A DNA stretch of 64,000 bases from Calonectria ilicicola. Its lineage: Eukaryota > Ascomycota > Sordariomycetes > Hypocreales > Nectriaceae. Position numbers and translations under genes: made by a program. The stretch covers positions 5,270,001-5,334,000 of the forward strand of contig CP085828.1 of NCBI GenBank assembly GCA_020809705.1, given 5' to 3'. The notes beneath the pieces were generated by a model, which was given only the letters and a program-made list of their open reading frames with translations, was not told where the DNA came from and made no database searches. Every line of letters begins with the position of its first letter. The stretch's first letter is position 1. Shown piece after piece: positions 31,913 through 44,412 of the stretch.

Positions 31913-33964
31913 AGAGTGAAATATCTCGCTCAATTTTTTTCCTTTTTATTTTTTTTTTCACTCACCAACCACCGACCAAATGCCACTACTACACAACCTA
32001 CAAACTATACGGAATACTTTTGATGGGAACGATACCCTGCCTCGGGCTGAAAGAGGACGGAGGATAAAACTGGTCGGAAGAAAGAAGCCAGACGATGAGA
32101 GCAGCGCCCAAGTAACCAGGCTTGGTGAAGTATGCGCAGGCCTTTGGGCCATGGCGCGTACTAAATTGACGCCATCGTGGGGGTCGTTTATTTTTCTCAT
32201 GTCTTGCACACGGGACACACTATGGGAGTCTGGGGTTTTATTGTATTTTGCTCGAAATCACAGAAAGAGGGCACGGCGACGGGGAATCGCGATGGGACCA
32301 AGAGGATGACGAAGAGTGTTTGAATGAACTGTAACCATTATGCATGCGCACGCACACACATTGAATGAGAATTGTCTTGTTACACGTACACTATATTTTT
32401 GCCTGCAGTGAGAGCCAGATGTGGCTTGTGAATGTAGACGTGGTGAGATGAGCTGTAAGGACTGCGGTTCGTGGGGGTTTTGATGGGGGATCTGCGCAGG
32501 ACGGCCTCATTGAGACCCAACAACAAGGCCGCTGGCGGTGACCCTTTGTCCTCTGTCGTCGTGGGATTTGAGTAGACTAGATGTGAGACAGCGCGTTCAA
32601 TTTCAGCAGCGTGCCCCAACACTTGCTGTTTCATGCATGGCCTCTCCCGCGCTGCCGGGCACCTTTCACCCGAGCCCGCCGCCCGCACGGCCTCGCCACC
32701 AAAAGTGCAACGGACTGATTGATAACCTCACCTTATCAATCAGAACCAGGTGCTCACCATCTGATTACTCGTCTAAGCTGAAATGAAGGGCCCGCGCCCA
32801 CCGTCCGTCTCCCTATGCCTATGCTTCTCCCCGCCACAGCACGCGCTTCACCCATGTAAATCAAGCCATCCGGCCATTGTGAGTCGACCGACAAGTCACG
32901 GCACTCTTGTGGCCAACGACGTGATTCAGGAGCATTTGCCTTTGGCCTCACCGCTGGAATCATGCCCAAAGGACTACCCCCCGTTGGGCCTGTTTTTATC
33001 TCCCGTGGACTCACTTCTCCTCGTGATCCCTGATCATGTCTCGTCTGCGTCATTCCTGTTCCCTTGTGAGCAAAAACGACAAATCGTCGCGCGGAAGGGG
33101 CCGATCCCCCTTGCATGCAGTTCAACACCACGTTTGCAGTCTGTCCTGGCGATGATCACCCCACAGGAAAGCAAGGCCCCCGGCATCCCGTAGAGCAAAT
33201 GCCTGGGAGCCTCGTTATTTTTATTTTTGTGCTAGTTTCTGTCATTTCCATCCAGGGTTTTCTGTCTATCCTTCTTTGGCACCCCACCCCCCCTGTTTTG
33301 TCGCTCTTCACCCTCTGTATCGTCATGGCTGCCAGAACATCAGCCCATTTTCCCACAGCCCACGTTGCATTTCGCGGGGTACCTTGCCTTGCTTTAGCCC
33401 TTGGGCGTGCCCGTCACCGTGGTCCTGGACATGCACGTACCAAGACTGGACAGAGCCCCCAAGGCCTGGGATTCTAGAAATTAGACATGCCTGTGGAGAT
33501 AGCGGGTAAAGGAAAAAAAAAAAAAAAAAGACTGATCTCTATCCCTTGTTCGTTATTTTTCCTGATCGTCGCCAGTTGCTGGGATTCCCCAAGCGGACGG
33601 GGGGGCGTGTTAGTGTCTTGTCGGGGGATACCGTCTAGTTTTTTCTGCAAAATGGTACGATGTAATCTGCAAGATCAAACTATGCAAGATGCACGCACGG
33701 TTGGGGCAGCCTCTTATCATTTTTGTGAAGAACATAAATACCATGGCCCTGCTCTCTTTTTTACAAATTTCTACTTTGCTTGCCTGTAAACGAATGGCTT
33801 GGTTGTTGTCGCCATGACCCGCCCAGTTTCCCATGCTCTAAACGCCTACTCCGCCGCAGCGATTTCTCCTGCCCACGTGCTCCAGATCGCTCCTCGCTTA
33901 CTCTCCTGGCTTTTCGACTTCGATTCATATCATAATATACAGGCGTTCAAATGCATACACACCC
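31913..33964. other. Convergent intergenic region
   Basis: No gene supported. It begins with the T-rich 3' flank of ISU1 (31934-31962) and contains an A-run at 33512-33529. Open frames are short and lack signatures. Confidence 0.4.
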
Positions 33965-35753
33965 TTACTCAGACCTGGGGACATGAGCCCCGTGAAACCC
34001 CATAGGAATCGCAAACTCCGTCTCGGCTCGACCCAACTCCTCCATTGTCTTTGCGTCCAAACACAACAAGTACGATGTCTCCGAAACGCAATCGATAACG
34101 ACTGTCAATAAGACTCCATCATCCTCATCCACTTGCCCTGGACGCGGCACAAATATTGGCTCCCCTGGAAGGTGACCTTTAGGCCCAGCCCATATTATCG
34201 CCTCCTTAGTTTCGATATCAGTTTTCACTATTGAATCCGCCAAGAGATTGAAACCTCGATTCGTGATGCCGTACACGTACCTATACGGCTTGCATCGGTA
34301 GTGTGGGTTAATGGTTGGCAGCTCGCCCGCGTGTGGGTTGTGAATAACAAAATCTCGTTGAGCCTTGGCCGTAAAGTCGTTTCTTGATACGGCACCCTTC
34401 TCTGGCATGGTGAACCTTTGCCTAGTAAGATACCACAGAAGATTTTTGAAGCGATCCTTTTCCATCAAGTAGTCCCTGGCGGCATTGTTCCGGTCGAGGA
34501 TGATGTCGTAGTAGAAACTCTTGATGATGTCGAGATTTGGAAACTCGGCGTAATCCAAGACAATGTCTGTCCGGGTCTTGCCATTCTCATCCACAAATGT
34601 CTCCTCGAAAGCGTTAACAGAGTGGAAGAAGAATGCTGCGGGCGTCGAAAACCGTGCCACAACCCCCTTTCCATTCCGCCGATCCACCACAATCCACTTG
34701 CACAACTTGTTCGTATCGAAGGGTTCAATGGCTTCCAGAACGTTTCGATGCCACACTATCCCTAGTCCATTCCACTGAAGGTGAGAGGAAGGTAAACAAA
34801 GAACGACATAGTTTTGCGTTAGAAAGAAGCTGTGAATATACGTAGCTCGCAGCTCTCGGCTGGCAATCGTGGCTAGGATATCGGTTTTACCCGTAGTCGC
34901 ATTTACACGGAATACTCGATATACCGGCACTTTTCCAAACTTCAAATTGTAGTTGAACCAATCTCCCGTCTCTGGATCTCGCTGGGCATGGGCGCAGGAC
35001 ATTTGTCCATCGAGGTCTGGGTGAAAGGCGGCTTGCTTCGCTGGACCGATGGGCTCGAGGGTTTCCGTATCGATGCGTCGCATTGATGCAATATCGCTAG
35101 TAATGTAAAGGTTGTCGACGCTTGTGCGGTGACCCGACTTTGACGTCTTGCTTTTGGGCATTCCAGGCACGTTGGCCTGGACCGTGACCCCGTAATCGTT
35201 GATCTTGGGCTCGAAAGCTCCCATGACTTTGGCAAACAAGCCCACACATGGATCGGACCTTTGGCCAAACGAGATTCCTACCCGCCAGCCCCTTTTCTTG
35301 ATCCTGGCCACGTAGTCTTCGGATTGGCGTCGAGAAGAATATGTAACTGTCGTCTTCCCGCCGGGGACGCTGGGGGGATCAATGTCAAACCGGTGGGCAT
35401 GGGCGAAGCCGTCGAACCAATGGCTGACATAGTGAGTCCCCTTGGCAGTGTCAGCTATCTGACACTGGCCCGGACCGGTCCGAAAGAGTGAACCAGAGAC
35501 CCATGATGGAATGGTTCCCGTGACTCTGAGTGGAATGGGACCGCGGTGTTCTTCTAGCCTCTCAAACTATATGGCCGTGGATGGTTAATGATTGGGACGA
35601 AGAGATAGAAATGGGGGAACATTTATGACTTACAGCTGCTTCATTCGGCCAGTCCTTCCAAGACTCAGCCAACACATGGCGATGGTTGTTATTAATATCC
35701 TCAGCCTCGTCAAGTTTTGTTCGACGAAAAATGCCTGAGCCGTTGATAGCCAT
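33965..35753 (-). CDS. Carotenoid oxygenase (RPE65/CCD family)
   Basis: Exons 35753-35634 and 35566-33965 (minus) join in frame across a 67-nt intron to 573 residues. The family start motif is present (GPIPLRVTGTIPSWVSGSLFRTGPG). The four iron-binding histidines of the seven-bladed propeller are visible: SCAHAQRDP, YIHSFFLT, FFFHSVNA and FHGAHVP at the C-terminus. The enzyme should be an Fe(II) dioxygenase splitting a carotenoid, apocarotenoid or stilbene double bond. In fungi, members include torulene-cleaving, beta-carotene-cleaving and stilbene-cleaving types; I cannot separate these from sequence alone. No phytoene synthase, desaturase or opsin gene lies nearby, so it is not part of the usual clustered car genes in this window. 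There is no signal peptide. Confidence 0.92.
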
Positions 35754-38700
35754 GGAGAACTTGTTAAAGATTGGTCGATGCGGAATAGGACAGACAATAA
35801 TGTGTTGGTGTTTTTTGTTGTTGTTCGCAATGTTGTTGACGAATGCCTTTAACGTCTGGAAATTACTACTATTTTTATAGGCAGAAGCCGGACATGGAAT
35901 GGATCATGTGTGTGGTGATATACGAATCCGTAGTCGTAAGCTTACCTACCTCCTCTGCCCCCTTTGAGGAGAGGAAAGCATTCGGATAAATAAGGAGTAG
36001 CCAAGGAGACTGGGCTCGATCAAAGTTGGTGACTTGGCTCGGCGACAGGGATTGGAAGCCATGTGCGGAACCAGCAAAGAACAAGCAAGGATGCGTAGGG
36101 TCGTGTACAAAGCGATGCGCAACGGGTCCGAAATTGGGAGCGTCCGTGTGAGTGTGCATGTGCATGTGCGTGCGTGCGTGCCTCTTGGTCTGTTTTATCA
36201 CTCTAGTTCTCTCAGCCTTCTGCAACTTGGAGGAACCTTTGCTTCGAAGGGCAGCCAACCAACCAACCAACATACGACGGGAACAAACAAGTGGTGGTGT
36301 GTGGGGGGGCGGGCGACCCAATGACCGATTCACGTCTTTTCTTTTTGTTCTCGTTCAAAAGACTTGACGTCGGCGGCCGCTTCCCCTCCGAGTCCCGGCG
36401 AGTTTGAAGTGGGCTGGGTCTATTTGGCGTTGGCCTGTGTTGCGCCAGCATGCAACAACAGCAACAATAACAACAGCAACAACATGCAGACAGGGAGAGG
36501 GGTAGAGGAGAGAGACGGAGACAGTGAGAAAACAAAAGAGAGAGCGAATTGATCTAGGCAGCCAACAGATCAGCTGCCCGCCTTGTTATTCCATAGAGTT
36601 GGGCTACTTCCAGCCCCAGTGAGACTTGACCCGAGTGTCACAATGCTTTGTCTGTCGTAAGCTCGGATCCTAGAAGGGAAGTTTTCCGGAGTGCAACACA
36701 AGGGGTAGACAGAGGGAGACGACGACAGATAGAGAGACGGGGAGTGTGATGGATGGATGGATTGATTCCCCCCTTATTTCCTTGCCTCCATCTCTCTACT
36801 CTCTCTCCACTGAGACTACTAATATGAACACTAATTGCGGTAGATAAAAAAGGCCACAAGGAAAAAAAAACAAGGGCTTCTTTTGCTTTTTTTTTTTTCC
36901 CCTTTGATCTTCCCTTGCCCTCGCCCTCGCCCGTATCGGCGGCGCAGACGAAACGTGCCCAGCAGCTAATATAGCGGGTCCCCGCTAGGTGCCAGAGAAG
37001 CGGAACCACGACGCAGCGCCAGACGGCATCTCGCTATGGCGGCCTCGGGATTGGACAATGCGCGCTGGGGGTTGCGCTGGCGCCACAGAAGCGACCACTC
37101 AAACGTTCATGCATCGCGGGCTCGTGGCCGGGGCATCCTGTTCACCATCCCGACAGCCTGGGAATATCTCTTGTGTCTTGTGTCGTGGCAGCCGAGGACC
37201 GGTGTCACCGCCGCTTCACATGTCGTCCATCCCTGCGTGGTAGGGCTGTAAGCGAGTGCGAAGCTGGATTCGATGAAACGGGACACGGGCAATGCCCCCA
37301 TTGGTCTCGCCATCTGGTCTAGAAAAAAAGGCCTTCTCTTCTCTCATCCTCTCCTCTCTGCGGGAGCTCCAAGTTAGCCTGTACATGCTCTAGTCTACTC
37401 GTTGTCTCTCGCCTGCGTCATCACGCAACCCATTCATTAGTCTTTGACGCGGCCTTTATTTCCGCCCCTGCTCATGCCTGACCCTGTCATGTTAGTGGCC
37501 AAACACACGTAGTAAATAACGTGCACGTCATGTTTGCGTCTAGTTTCCCCTAAGCTCCATCATGATACTCGCTCCTCTATCCTCTGCCACTCTCCGCTGC
37601 AACCCATATCGCGAGCGGCTGAAAAGATCCTGCGCAACCTCAAGCATGCAAAGCCGTTGAGTGCCGGGTACACTTCCCCAACGCAGCTAGCAGCACCAAC
37701 GGCGGAGCTGACACGATGCCAAATAAAGCGCGGCCGTCCGAAAAGTCGCCGGGGGGTTGATTAGTGAATATGTGGTACGCACGCAGAGTCCAGTCGGCGT
37801 TCTTTGGCCAACCAAATCTTCTCTCGAGCATAAGCTAGCCTTTCGATTTTGGAAATTGCCATGCCGATCATAGTGTTGCAGTTGTGACCCCTTCTATTAA
37901 TCTTGAGTTATATGGGCTAGCTTCGCCGCTCGCTTGCTTGTCACCAAGGCCGCGTACTTGGTTAAACAGGAATTTATTCCACCGAATGTTCCGCAGAACC
38001 CCGTTTCTTGTGCAGGTGTGTTCTATACCGGCGGGTGGTGTATGAAGGGCGGTGTAGAATGCTGATGCTGTGTTGGTGCCTGTTCGCTGTTGCTTCATCC
38101 GTGCTTACGGCCTGTGAAAACACGTGCTGCAATATCGAGCTTGCAGTAATCTATTCAAGATGCGAACAGATTGTTTAGCATTTAATCATCTTCTACCCTG
38201 TGGCTTTGTTTTTTTCTTGTCACACTACCAGAAGATTTGTTCAAGACCCCACAATACAGATAGTAGCGCCACTTGTCTATTATTATTTTTATTCATTGTT
38301 GTTTATTTATCTATATATATATATATATCGTCATCAATGATTCATTATTAAGTATTAATTGTTTTGGTTATTGATACTCTTCTCTCTTTATTTTGCCTAT
38401 AGTCGATCGAGACTCCGGATTGTTTCGATTAACAAACATAAACCAAAGACCTCCCGTGAGAACGATGTAGGCAGACCATGTCAATTGGTATAATTCTTCC
38501 CATGAAGTGCCCTGGATTCATGCTGTTTCTGCCTCCGCCCATGAGTGCCAAAATATTCTCCTGGTTGAGTCAAGGCAAACCTATTTGCGGTACAACATTG
38601 GTAAGCGGTCAACTCTTTGGGGGCTGAAATCCTGTAAACTTATGTCAGACCAAATAATTCGGCCAGGCAGAGGTATTTGTGGGCAAGCCTCTGGTGTAGA

Positions 38701-39962
38701 GCCACGTTGAAGAATTAGGGCCAAGTCACTAGATATCTCGCCTTTTGCAGACCTTTGAGTGCGCGGCGAATTCAAGGCATGAAACTACTGACAAGGATTC
38801 AGTCTAGTACCGCACTAGTCTGGTTGCAAACTTGTTCATATTTCCTGTATTTATTTGAAAAAAAAAAAGTGTGAATCAAGTGGCAAAAACGGTAGGTGCC
38901 TACACCGGCAGTTATTATGCGGGGCAGTGCGTTGACGGTAAACCACTGCCGCTTGTTGGCCATGGTTCCAAATACTCCAATTCATAGCTGAAAAATGAAC
39001 TGGAAAAAAATAAAATAAAACTGAGACTTCAATCTTACAGTTACCTGTTGCAAATTAGACCCAAACTTGTGATCTGTCGGGATATTGGTTGTTACGCAAA
39101 GGGCGGCTGCCGTCATCGAGTCTCACGTTGGGTTTGACAACCCAACCGCCGTCTGGAACCAATTGTACAACGTGCCTCATTGTAGTATCGGAGTCGCTTT
39201 CGCTACGTTTAAATTAAGATGGGTCTTTTTAGAATTGTAAACTGGGATTTAAGTAGCTCTTGAATCTGCTGGCAGGATCGGGAAGCGGCTCAAATTGCTA
39301 CTCGGTTAAAGCCGAATTTATGCCAAACTCGTCTCTGAATTGCCATGGCACACAATTCTAATCAATAATGCTCTTTAGATACAAGAAGGCTCACATAAAC
39401 AATTTTCCATACTTAAATTTGTTGTGATCAATTGGCAAAGTGCCAGGGTCGCGAATAATAGGCGTCCAATCAACAGCATACTTTGTGCCGCGGCTCAACA
39501 CCAACAACCGCATCGCCATGTTTATTCTTCCCCCCCAATCAGCCACCAGATTACAAAAATACCCATTGCTACAGCCAATTATTTCCGGCCCGTCTCGGAA
39601 CCGCTCTTCCAGGCTACCCTTTTTGTCTTTTCCCCAATCTGTCATATTCCCATCTCGTCCTCCCCCCATTCACTGCCGCGGAAATGGATATCCGCACAAC
39701 GTCACTGGTCACAGGTTGCCATGCCCCCTTGATACGGGAGGGGCAGCATTCATCCTTCCACTCGTGAGCCTTTGAGATGCGGGTCTTTGGCCTTTAGCGT
39801 GCAGGTCAGCACACCTGGATATTATTATTTCAGCGCGATCGAGGGCGATGGACCAGTCTTTGAAACCGTATCCTTCATTCCACTCCGCAAGACACGGCAA
39901 GAGTCAAGAGAAAGAGTGACGTGACTGGCGTAAAATAACTGCAAAAAAAGAGAGAAAGCAAA
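35754..39962. other. Long gene-free region
   Basis: About 4.2 kb without a supportable gene. It is GC-rich at left, with CA/TG and GGAT microsatellites, poly-A/poly-T at 36865-36900 and a CAACAA run near 36450-36485. It becomes AT-rich at 38150-38400 with a (TA)n tract. Putative open frames are short and none carries a family motif. The last part must contain the P450 promoter. Confidence 0.4.
38309..38328. repeat. (TA)n microsatellite
   Basis: About ten TA units in an AT-rich stretch. Confidence 0.8.
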
Positions 39963-41907
39963 ATGGGTGCAATTGAGTACCTGTTTGCAAACCTTGGCGG
40001 GGTGGCCTTGGGCTGTCTTGGTTTGGTACGCCCGCCCCCTTCTTCTTATTGTTGACATACCCGTCCCTTTCACTAACACCAATCCCTAGTTTATTGTGTA
40101 CCTAGTTGGTGTATGCATCTACAACCTCTACTTCCACCCCCTGGCAAAGTACCCCGGGCCCTTTTTCGCCCGGATCTCTCCGGTAAGCCTTTCCAGATCT
40201 AGCAGCCGTCGCTGGGGGTGGGCATATACATGCTAAACACGAAGCAACTTGTTTCACAGATCTACAGCATATGGGGTCTCTTTCGCGGCCGATGGCCGTT
40301 TGACGTGCACCAGCTGCACCTGAAATACGGACCTATTCTCCGCACTATGCCCAATGAGCTCACCTTTATCGACCCGCAGGCGTGGAAGGACATCTATGGC
40401 CACCGCCAGGGTCATCCCCAGTTTCACAAAGACCGTAAGTCTCAGTTCTTGCCAGTAGCCTCGAAAAATCCAACACAATGCTAACTTTTGCGACCGAATA
40501 GCCATCCAGTAATACCGTCCCTAACACATATGCAATACCAATCAACCACTGACATTTTCACTCTTAGCGTTGGTTCCGTTCAGGACATTCCTGGGTCAAC
40601 CACCCTGACCATGGCCGGCGATTCCGACCACTCCCGTCAGCGCCGCGCTTTGTCACACGCCTTTAGCCAAAAGGCTCTCTTGGAGCAAGAGACCATCATT
40701 AGAGGCTATGTCGATCTCTTGGTTGAGAAGCTGAAGCCCTATGCCGCCACCGGACGACCCGTCAACATGTGTGACTGGTTCAGTAAGTCATCGCTTAACC
40801 CTGCCCCCGAGTAACCCGTTCGTTAACGTAGAGCAGACTTTACCACTTTCGACATCATTGGTGACATGGCCTTTGGCGAGCCCTTTGGCTGCTTAAAGGA
40901 CGGCGTCTTTCACTCATGGGTCTCGCTCATCACGCAGACCATCAAGGCCGGTGCCTACGAGCAAGCTACTCGCCGCATGTTCAAGACCGGCAGCTTCATG
41001 CAGCGACTCCTGTGCACTCTGATTCCTTCTGACCTCCGTGAGAAGCGATACCGCCACCTCGAGCTGAGCAAGGAAAAGTGTCTCAAGTATGACGTACCCC
41101 CAAAAGCAACTAAAAAGAAAAAGAAAAAAAGTGTTAGAGTAGCGCGGTTACTAACTGGGAAATAGGCGCATTGATGAGGGACTTCGACGAGAGCATCGCG
41201 ATTTCCTCTACTACATTCTTAGACAAAACGAAAAGGGTGGTGTCTCTCAGGATGAAATCATCCTCAACTCGGCCCTCTTTATTGTTGCAGGATCTGAGAC
41301 TACGGCCTCGCTGCTCTCAGGCCTCCTCATGTGGCTTATGCGGACTCCCCATGCATACAAGAAACTCACGGAAGAAGTGCGCTCGAGTTTTAACTCGGTT
41401 GAAAATATGCGTTCCTTTGATCTACAGGAGCTGCCCTACATGAATGCGTGCATCGATGAAGCCCTACGCATCTTCCCTCCAGTCCCTACTGGACTGACAC
41501 GAACTATTCCGGAAAATGGCGACAGTGTTGCTGGTGAATATCTTCCCGGAGGCATCACTGTCTCTTGCCATAGTTGGGCAGCAACTCATTCTCCGCACAA
41601 CTTTCGTAGGCCCGATGAGTATATCCCCGAGCGGTGGTTTGAGGACGCTTACGCCGATGAGAACAAGGAGGCCAGTCAGCCATTTTCTCTCGGGCCCCGT
41701 GGATGCATTGGTCGTCACCTGAGCTACCTAGAACTGAGACTGATTCTTGGAAGCCTCCTGTGGCACTTTGACTTGGAGAGGTCTGATTTGGACGGCCCAA
41801 ACGCATCAGATGTGTGGGACCCAAGCGGAGATTTGCACAGAGTCATGGCATTTAACACTTGGAACAAGCCTCCACTCATGTGCAGACTCAAGCCTGTCCA
41901 GCGATGA
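39963..41907 (+). CDS. Cytochrome P450 (CYP65-like) with a 7-nt microexon
   Basis: Seven exons give an uninterrupted 514-residue P450: 39963-40025, 40090-40182, 40260-40434, 40502-40508, 40568-40782, 40837-41086 and 41166-41907. The fourth exon is only CCATCCA; skipping it destroys the frame, while including it gives the expected KDPIHVGSVQ. An N-terminal membrane anchor ([17 protein letters not shown]) and the proline hinge YPGP are present. The I-helix oxygen motif is AGSETT, the K-helix E-x-x-R is EALR, and the haem loop [10 protein letters not shown] has the cysteine ligand. Overall it resembles the CYP65 group that includes trichothecene C-15 hydroxylases, but the substrate is unknown. 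No terpene synthase, PKS or NRPS gene is adjacent, so it is not obviously in a biosynthetic cluster. It is an ER-bound monooxygenase needing cytochrome P450 reductase. Confidence 0.92.
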
Positions 41908-42155
41908 TGTGTGTGGAGTAACACGGCTTCTAGACCTAGTTGTCGTTTCAGTTGACCAACGGGACGGGATATTTTTGGCGGTTCCTAGAGCCGACGGCAA
42001 AATTCCAAGACATCCAGTTAGGGGGAAGGGTGCTGCTAGTTCCGTTTGTAGTTGTGTAGGGTCAAAAAGATTGACAGCCAAAATGAAAAAAAAGTTTCAT
42101 CTCCAAACTGCTGCTAGAGTTTCTTGGTTAATGGCCGGATAAGGATGCGCGCGAC

Positions 42156-42926
42156 TCAGGAGGGGAACACTTTTGCATCCTCAAGGAATTGATCAACCCT
42201 TCTCTTGCGAGCCTGTTGAAGGCTCGTGGTAGATGTCACCTCAATGGCTTCAGGGTTGAGCTTTGGTGCCTCCTTGTTGGGTAACCCACCCACGCGCCCA
42301 CCAACTCTGGCAAGCAGGAAGCGCATTCGCTCGAGCTCCTTTTCGACGGGGCCGCCTCGCGTGAGCAGGTTTTCCTGAATGCCGGCGCCGTTCTCAGTCG
42401 TTTCCAGCGGCTTGACAACGGCTTTGAGGCGGTTCAAGCGTGAGACCTGGTCTCGCAACTGGTTGCGCCGTTGGTCAAGCTCGGCCAAGCGACGGACAGC
42501 ATCGGCATAGAGCTTGGCCTCCATGGGGTACTGGTTGACATCCTTTTCCGAGGGCCACGTCTCCGGGAGAGCCTCAATGGCGGCGTGGTCGGTCAGGTCC
42601 ATCTCGCGGCCTAGGGCGTTCTCGTCGTCGCCGGTCAGCACATCGGCCAGCTTGCGGTCGGCGTAGCTGGTGTAGGCGTGGTTGATTTGCTCGGCGATGC
42701 TGCGGTTGGCCTGGGGCGCGTAGACGCGGCGGCAGTGCTGTTGAACGGCATAGTTGAGGCTAGCGAGGGCATCCTCAACAATACGGGCGGGAAGGGGCTC
42801 CTCGGACGCGTCGTTGGCGGCTTGCCATGCGCGAGAGGCGGCGAGCGGCTGGGCGAGGAGGGTCGTCTGGGCGGAGAGGAACGACTGCTTGAGGGCGGGG
42901 ACGGTGGGCGCGGGCGCTGAAGCCAT
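42156..42926 (-). CDS. fta4: Kinetochore Sim4-complex subunit Fta4-like protein
   Basis: Single exon, 256 residues. The N-terminal LKQSFLSAQTTLLAQPL matches the start of the Fta4 (CENP-50-like, yeast Nkp1-related) family, as does the overall architecture: a helical N-terminal half, then coiled-coil-prone segments rich in Leu/Arg/Glu (AELDQRRNQLRDQV, EKELERMRFLLARVGG) and a basic end (QQARKRRVDQFLEDA). The family belongs to the inner kinetochore CCAN/Sim4 complex that holds spindle microtubule attachments to the centromere. The family call rests on motif memory and architecture, not on a search. The gene is convergent with the P450, 248 bases apart. The start has a good context (GCCATGG on its strand). 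Confidence 0.72.
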   Translation of the reverse strand: MASAPAPTVPALKQSFLSAQTTLLAQPLAASRAWQAANDASEEPLPARIVEDALASLNYAVQQHCRRVYAPQANRSIAEQINHAYTSYADRKLADVLTGDDENALGREMDLTDHAAIEALPETWPSEKDVNQYPMEAKLYADAVRRLAELDQRRNQLRDQVSRLNRLKAVVKPLETTENGAGIQENLLTRGGPVEKELERMRFLLARVGGRVGGLPNKEAPKLNPEAIEVTSTTSLQQARKRRVDQFLEDAKVFPS

Positions 42927-43406
42927 GGTGATTCTGAGTCAGTGTGGCGCGCGTGTGAGCGCGAATGCGAGAATGTGAGCGGGCGAGAGGTGGTGGGTGA
43001 GGGTTGCACTTTTGCGCATCCAAATGTGAAGCCGTTTATGTCATGACATGTCGTGCCTGCCCCGCGATTCACAGGTGTCTGTTGGTTGTGTTTATTTTTT
43101 TATTTATTTTTTAGTTAGTGGACGCTTTCAGTGGGTAGCCCGCCTATGACGGCGCCCCGTCCGAGACCAACTCAGCCACAATTCGCAGGTAAACCACTCG
43201 TCATGAAGGATAAGCGATGGGCTCGCCAGGAAGAAGCAAAGTCAGAATGGAGCCAATATATCACAAATAAGCATTTCCAAAGGAGCCCACACCGCCCACG
43301 ACGGTATTGGTGCTCATCGGCTATCCGGTTTATTGGGTGGTAGGCAATCTCGGTATGTGGCCACATGACTTGGATATGCAACCCTTGCGTCTTGCAGCAC
43401 AATGTC

Positions 43407-43424
43407 ATGATGATGATGATGATG
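43407..43424. repeat. (ATG)6 microsatellite
   Basis: Six perfect ATG/GAT triplets in noncoding DNA. Confidence 0.85.
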
Positions 43425-43440
43425 CCCTTGTGCTACTTGG

Positions 43441-43509
43441 GTACATACACATTGTATATGTATATATACACACGCGCACACACACACACATACATACATG
43501 CATACATAG
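43441..43509. repeat. TA/CA/TACA compound microsatellite
   Basis: GTATATGTATATATA, then (CA)n and TACATACATGCATACATA units. Confidence 0.85.
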
Positions 43510-44110
43510 ATGGTTATTGCCGCTGCCATCGTCATTATTCATTAAAGTTTGGCGACGGCGGGAGGACCCGAAGCAGCAAGACCAGGCCGCCTTATCGCCG
43601 TCACACTCGTGCTCTCCTCGCCTGGCACATGGCGCAGTGCTCATATTATTTCCCCCTCCAACAGCGTGCGGGTGTGGAGTTGTGGCCCGGTCTGACATCA
43701 CTAATCTGATAAATAAACCAACTGAAGCAGCGTCTGTGTCGCAGCCACCGGGTCATTATCAGCAGCCCTGTGGGACTGCTTGGGGCCAATTGGGGGACTG
43801 CTATGGACCGCAATGGGCCACGATGGAGCCACGACGGGCCACTACGGACCACTTACCTGAGCGGTATGGTATGGCCCAAGAGTCCTCGCAATCAAGTCCC
43901 CCCCAGCCCATCATGCCGTGAAACAAGGCCGAACCCAAAACATCTCGCCCTGCATCGAGAGCTTGCCGTCGTTGGCGGATACGAAGCCATCCAAGCCTAC
44001 ATGACTGGCATTTCGCTTACATTCCACCTCGGGCCCAGCCGCCAATTGGTTGTCACATATCAATGGCCCATAATGCCCATAATATATGCTTGCCATTGCA
44101 GCGGCATTGG

Positions 44111-44149
44111 CATCGTAGCGCATCGTATCGTATCGCATCGTATCGCATC
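44111..44149. repeat. CATCGTATCG short tandem repeat
   Basis: Four degenerate 10-bp units of the CATCG/TATCG type, one after another. Confidence 0.75.
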
Positions 44150-44412
44150 ACACTGGCATCGCAGCGTTGCATATTGCTGCATTTGCATTGACCACACAAC
44201 CAACCAGCCAGCCAGCCCGCCAGCCATAGCGCCACCACGCCTGGACCATCAATCCATCCATTGATCCATCCATCACCGACATACACATGCATAGTTTTCA
44301 GTATTAACCCAGCTCTCCTCTTCCCCTCTGCATCATCCCATTCCCCCCAGTCAAACTCAACTTATTTTGCTTCCCTGTAAATTCTTTTTTTAATCATTTC
44401 CTTTCCGAAATC

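Larger units (their letters stand above)
42927..44412. other. Divergent intergenic region with microsatellites
   Basis: Separates the Fta4-like gene from the DUF2306-like gene. No gene supported. It holds an ATG-triplet repeat, a CA/TA tract and a 10-bp CATCGTATCG repeat (listed separately). The end is a C/T-rich leader. Confidence 0.45.
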
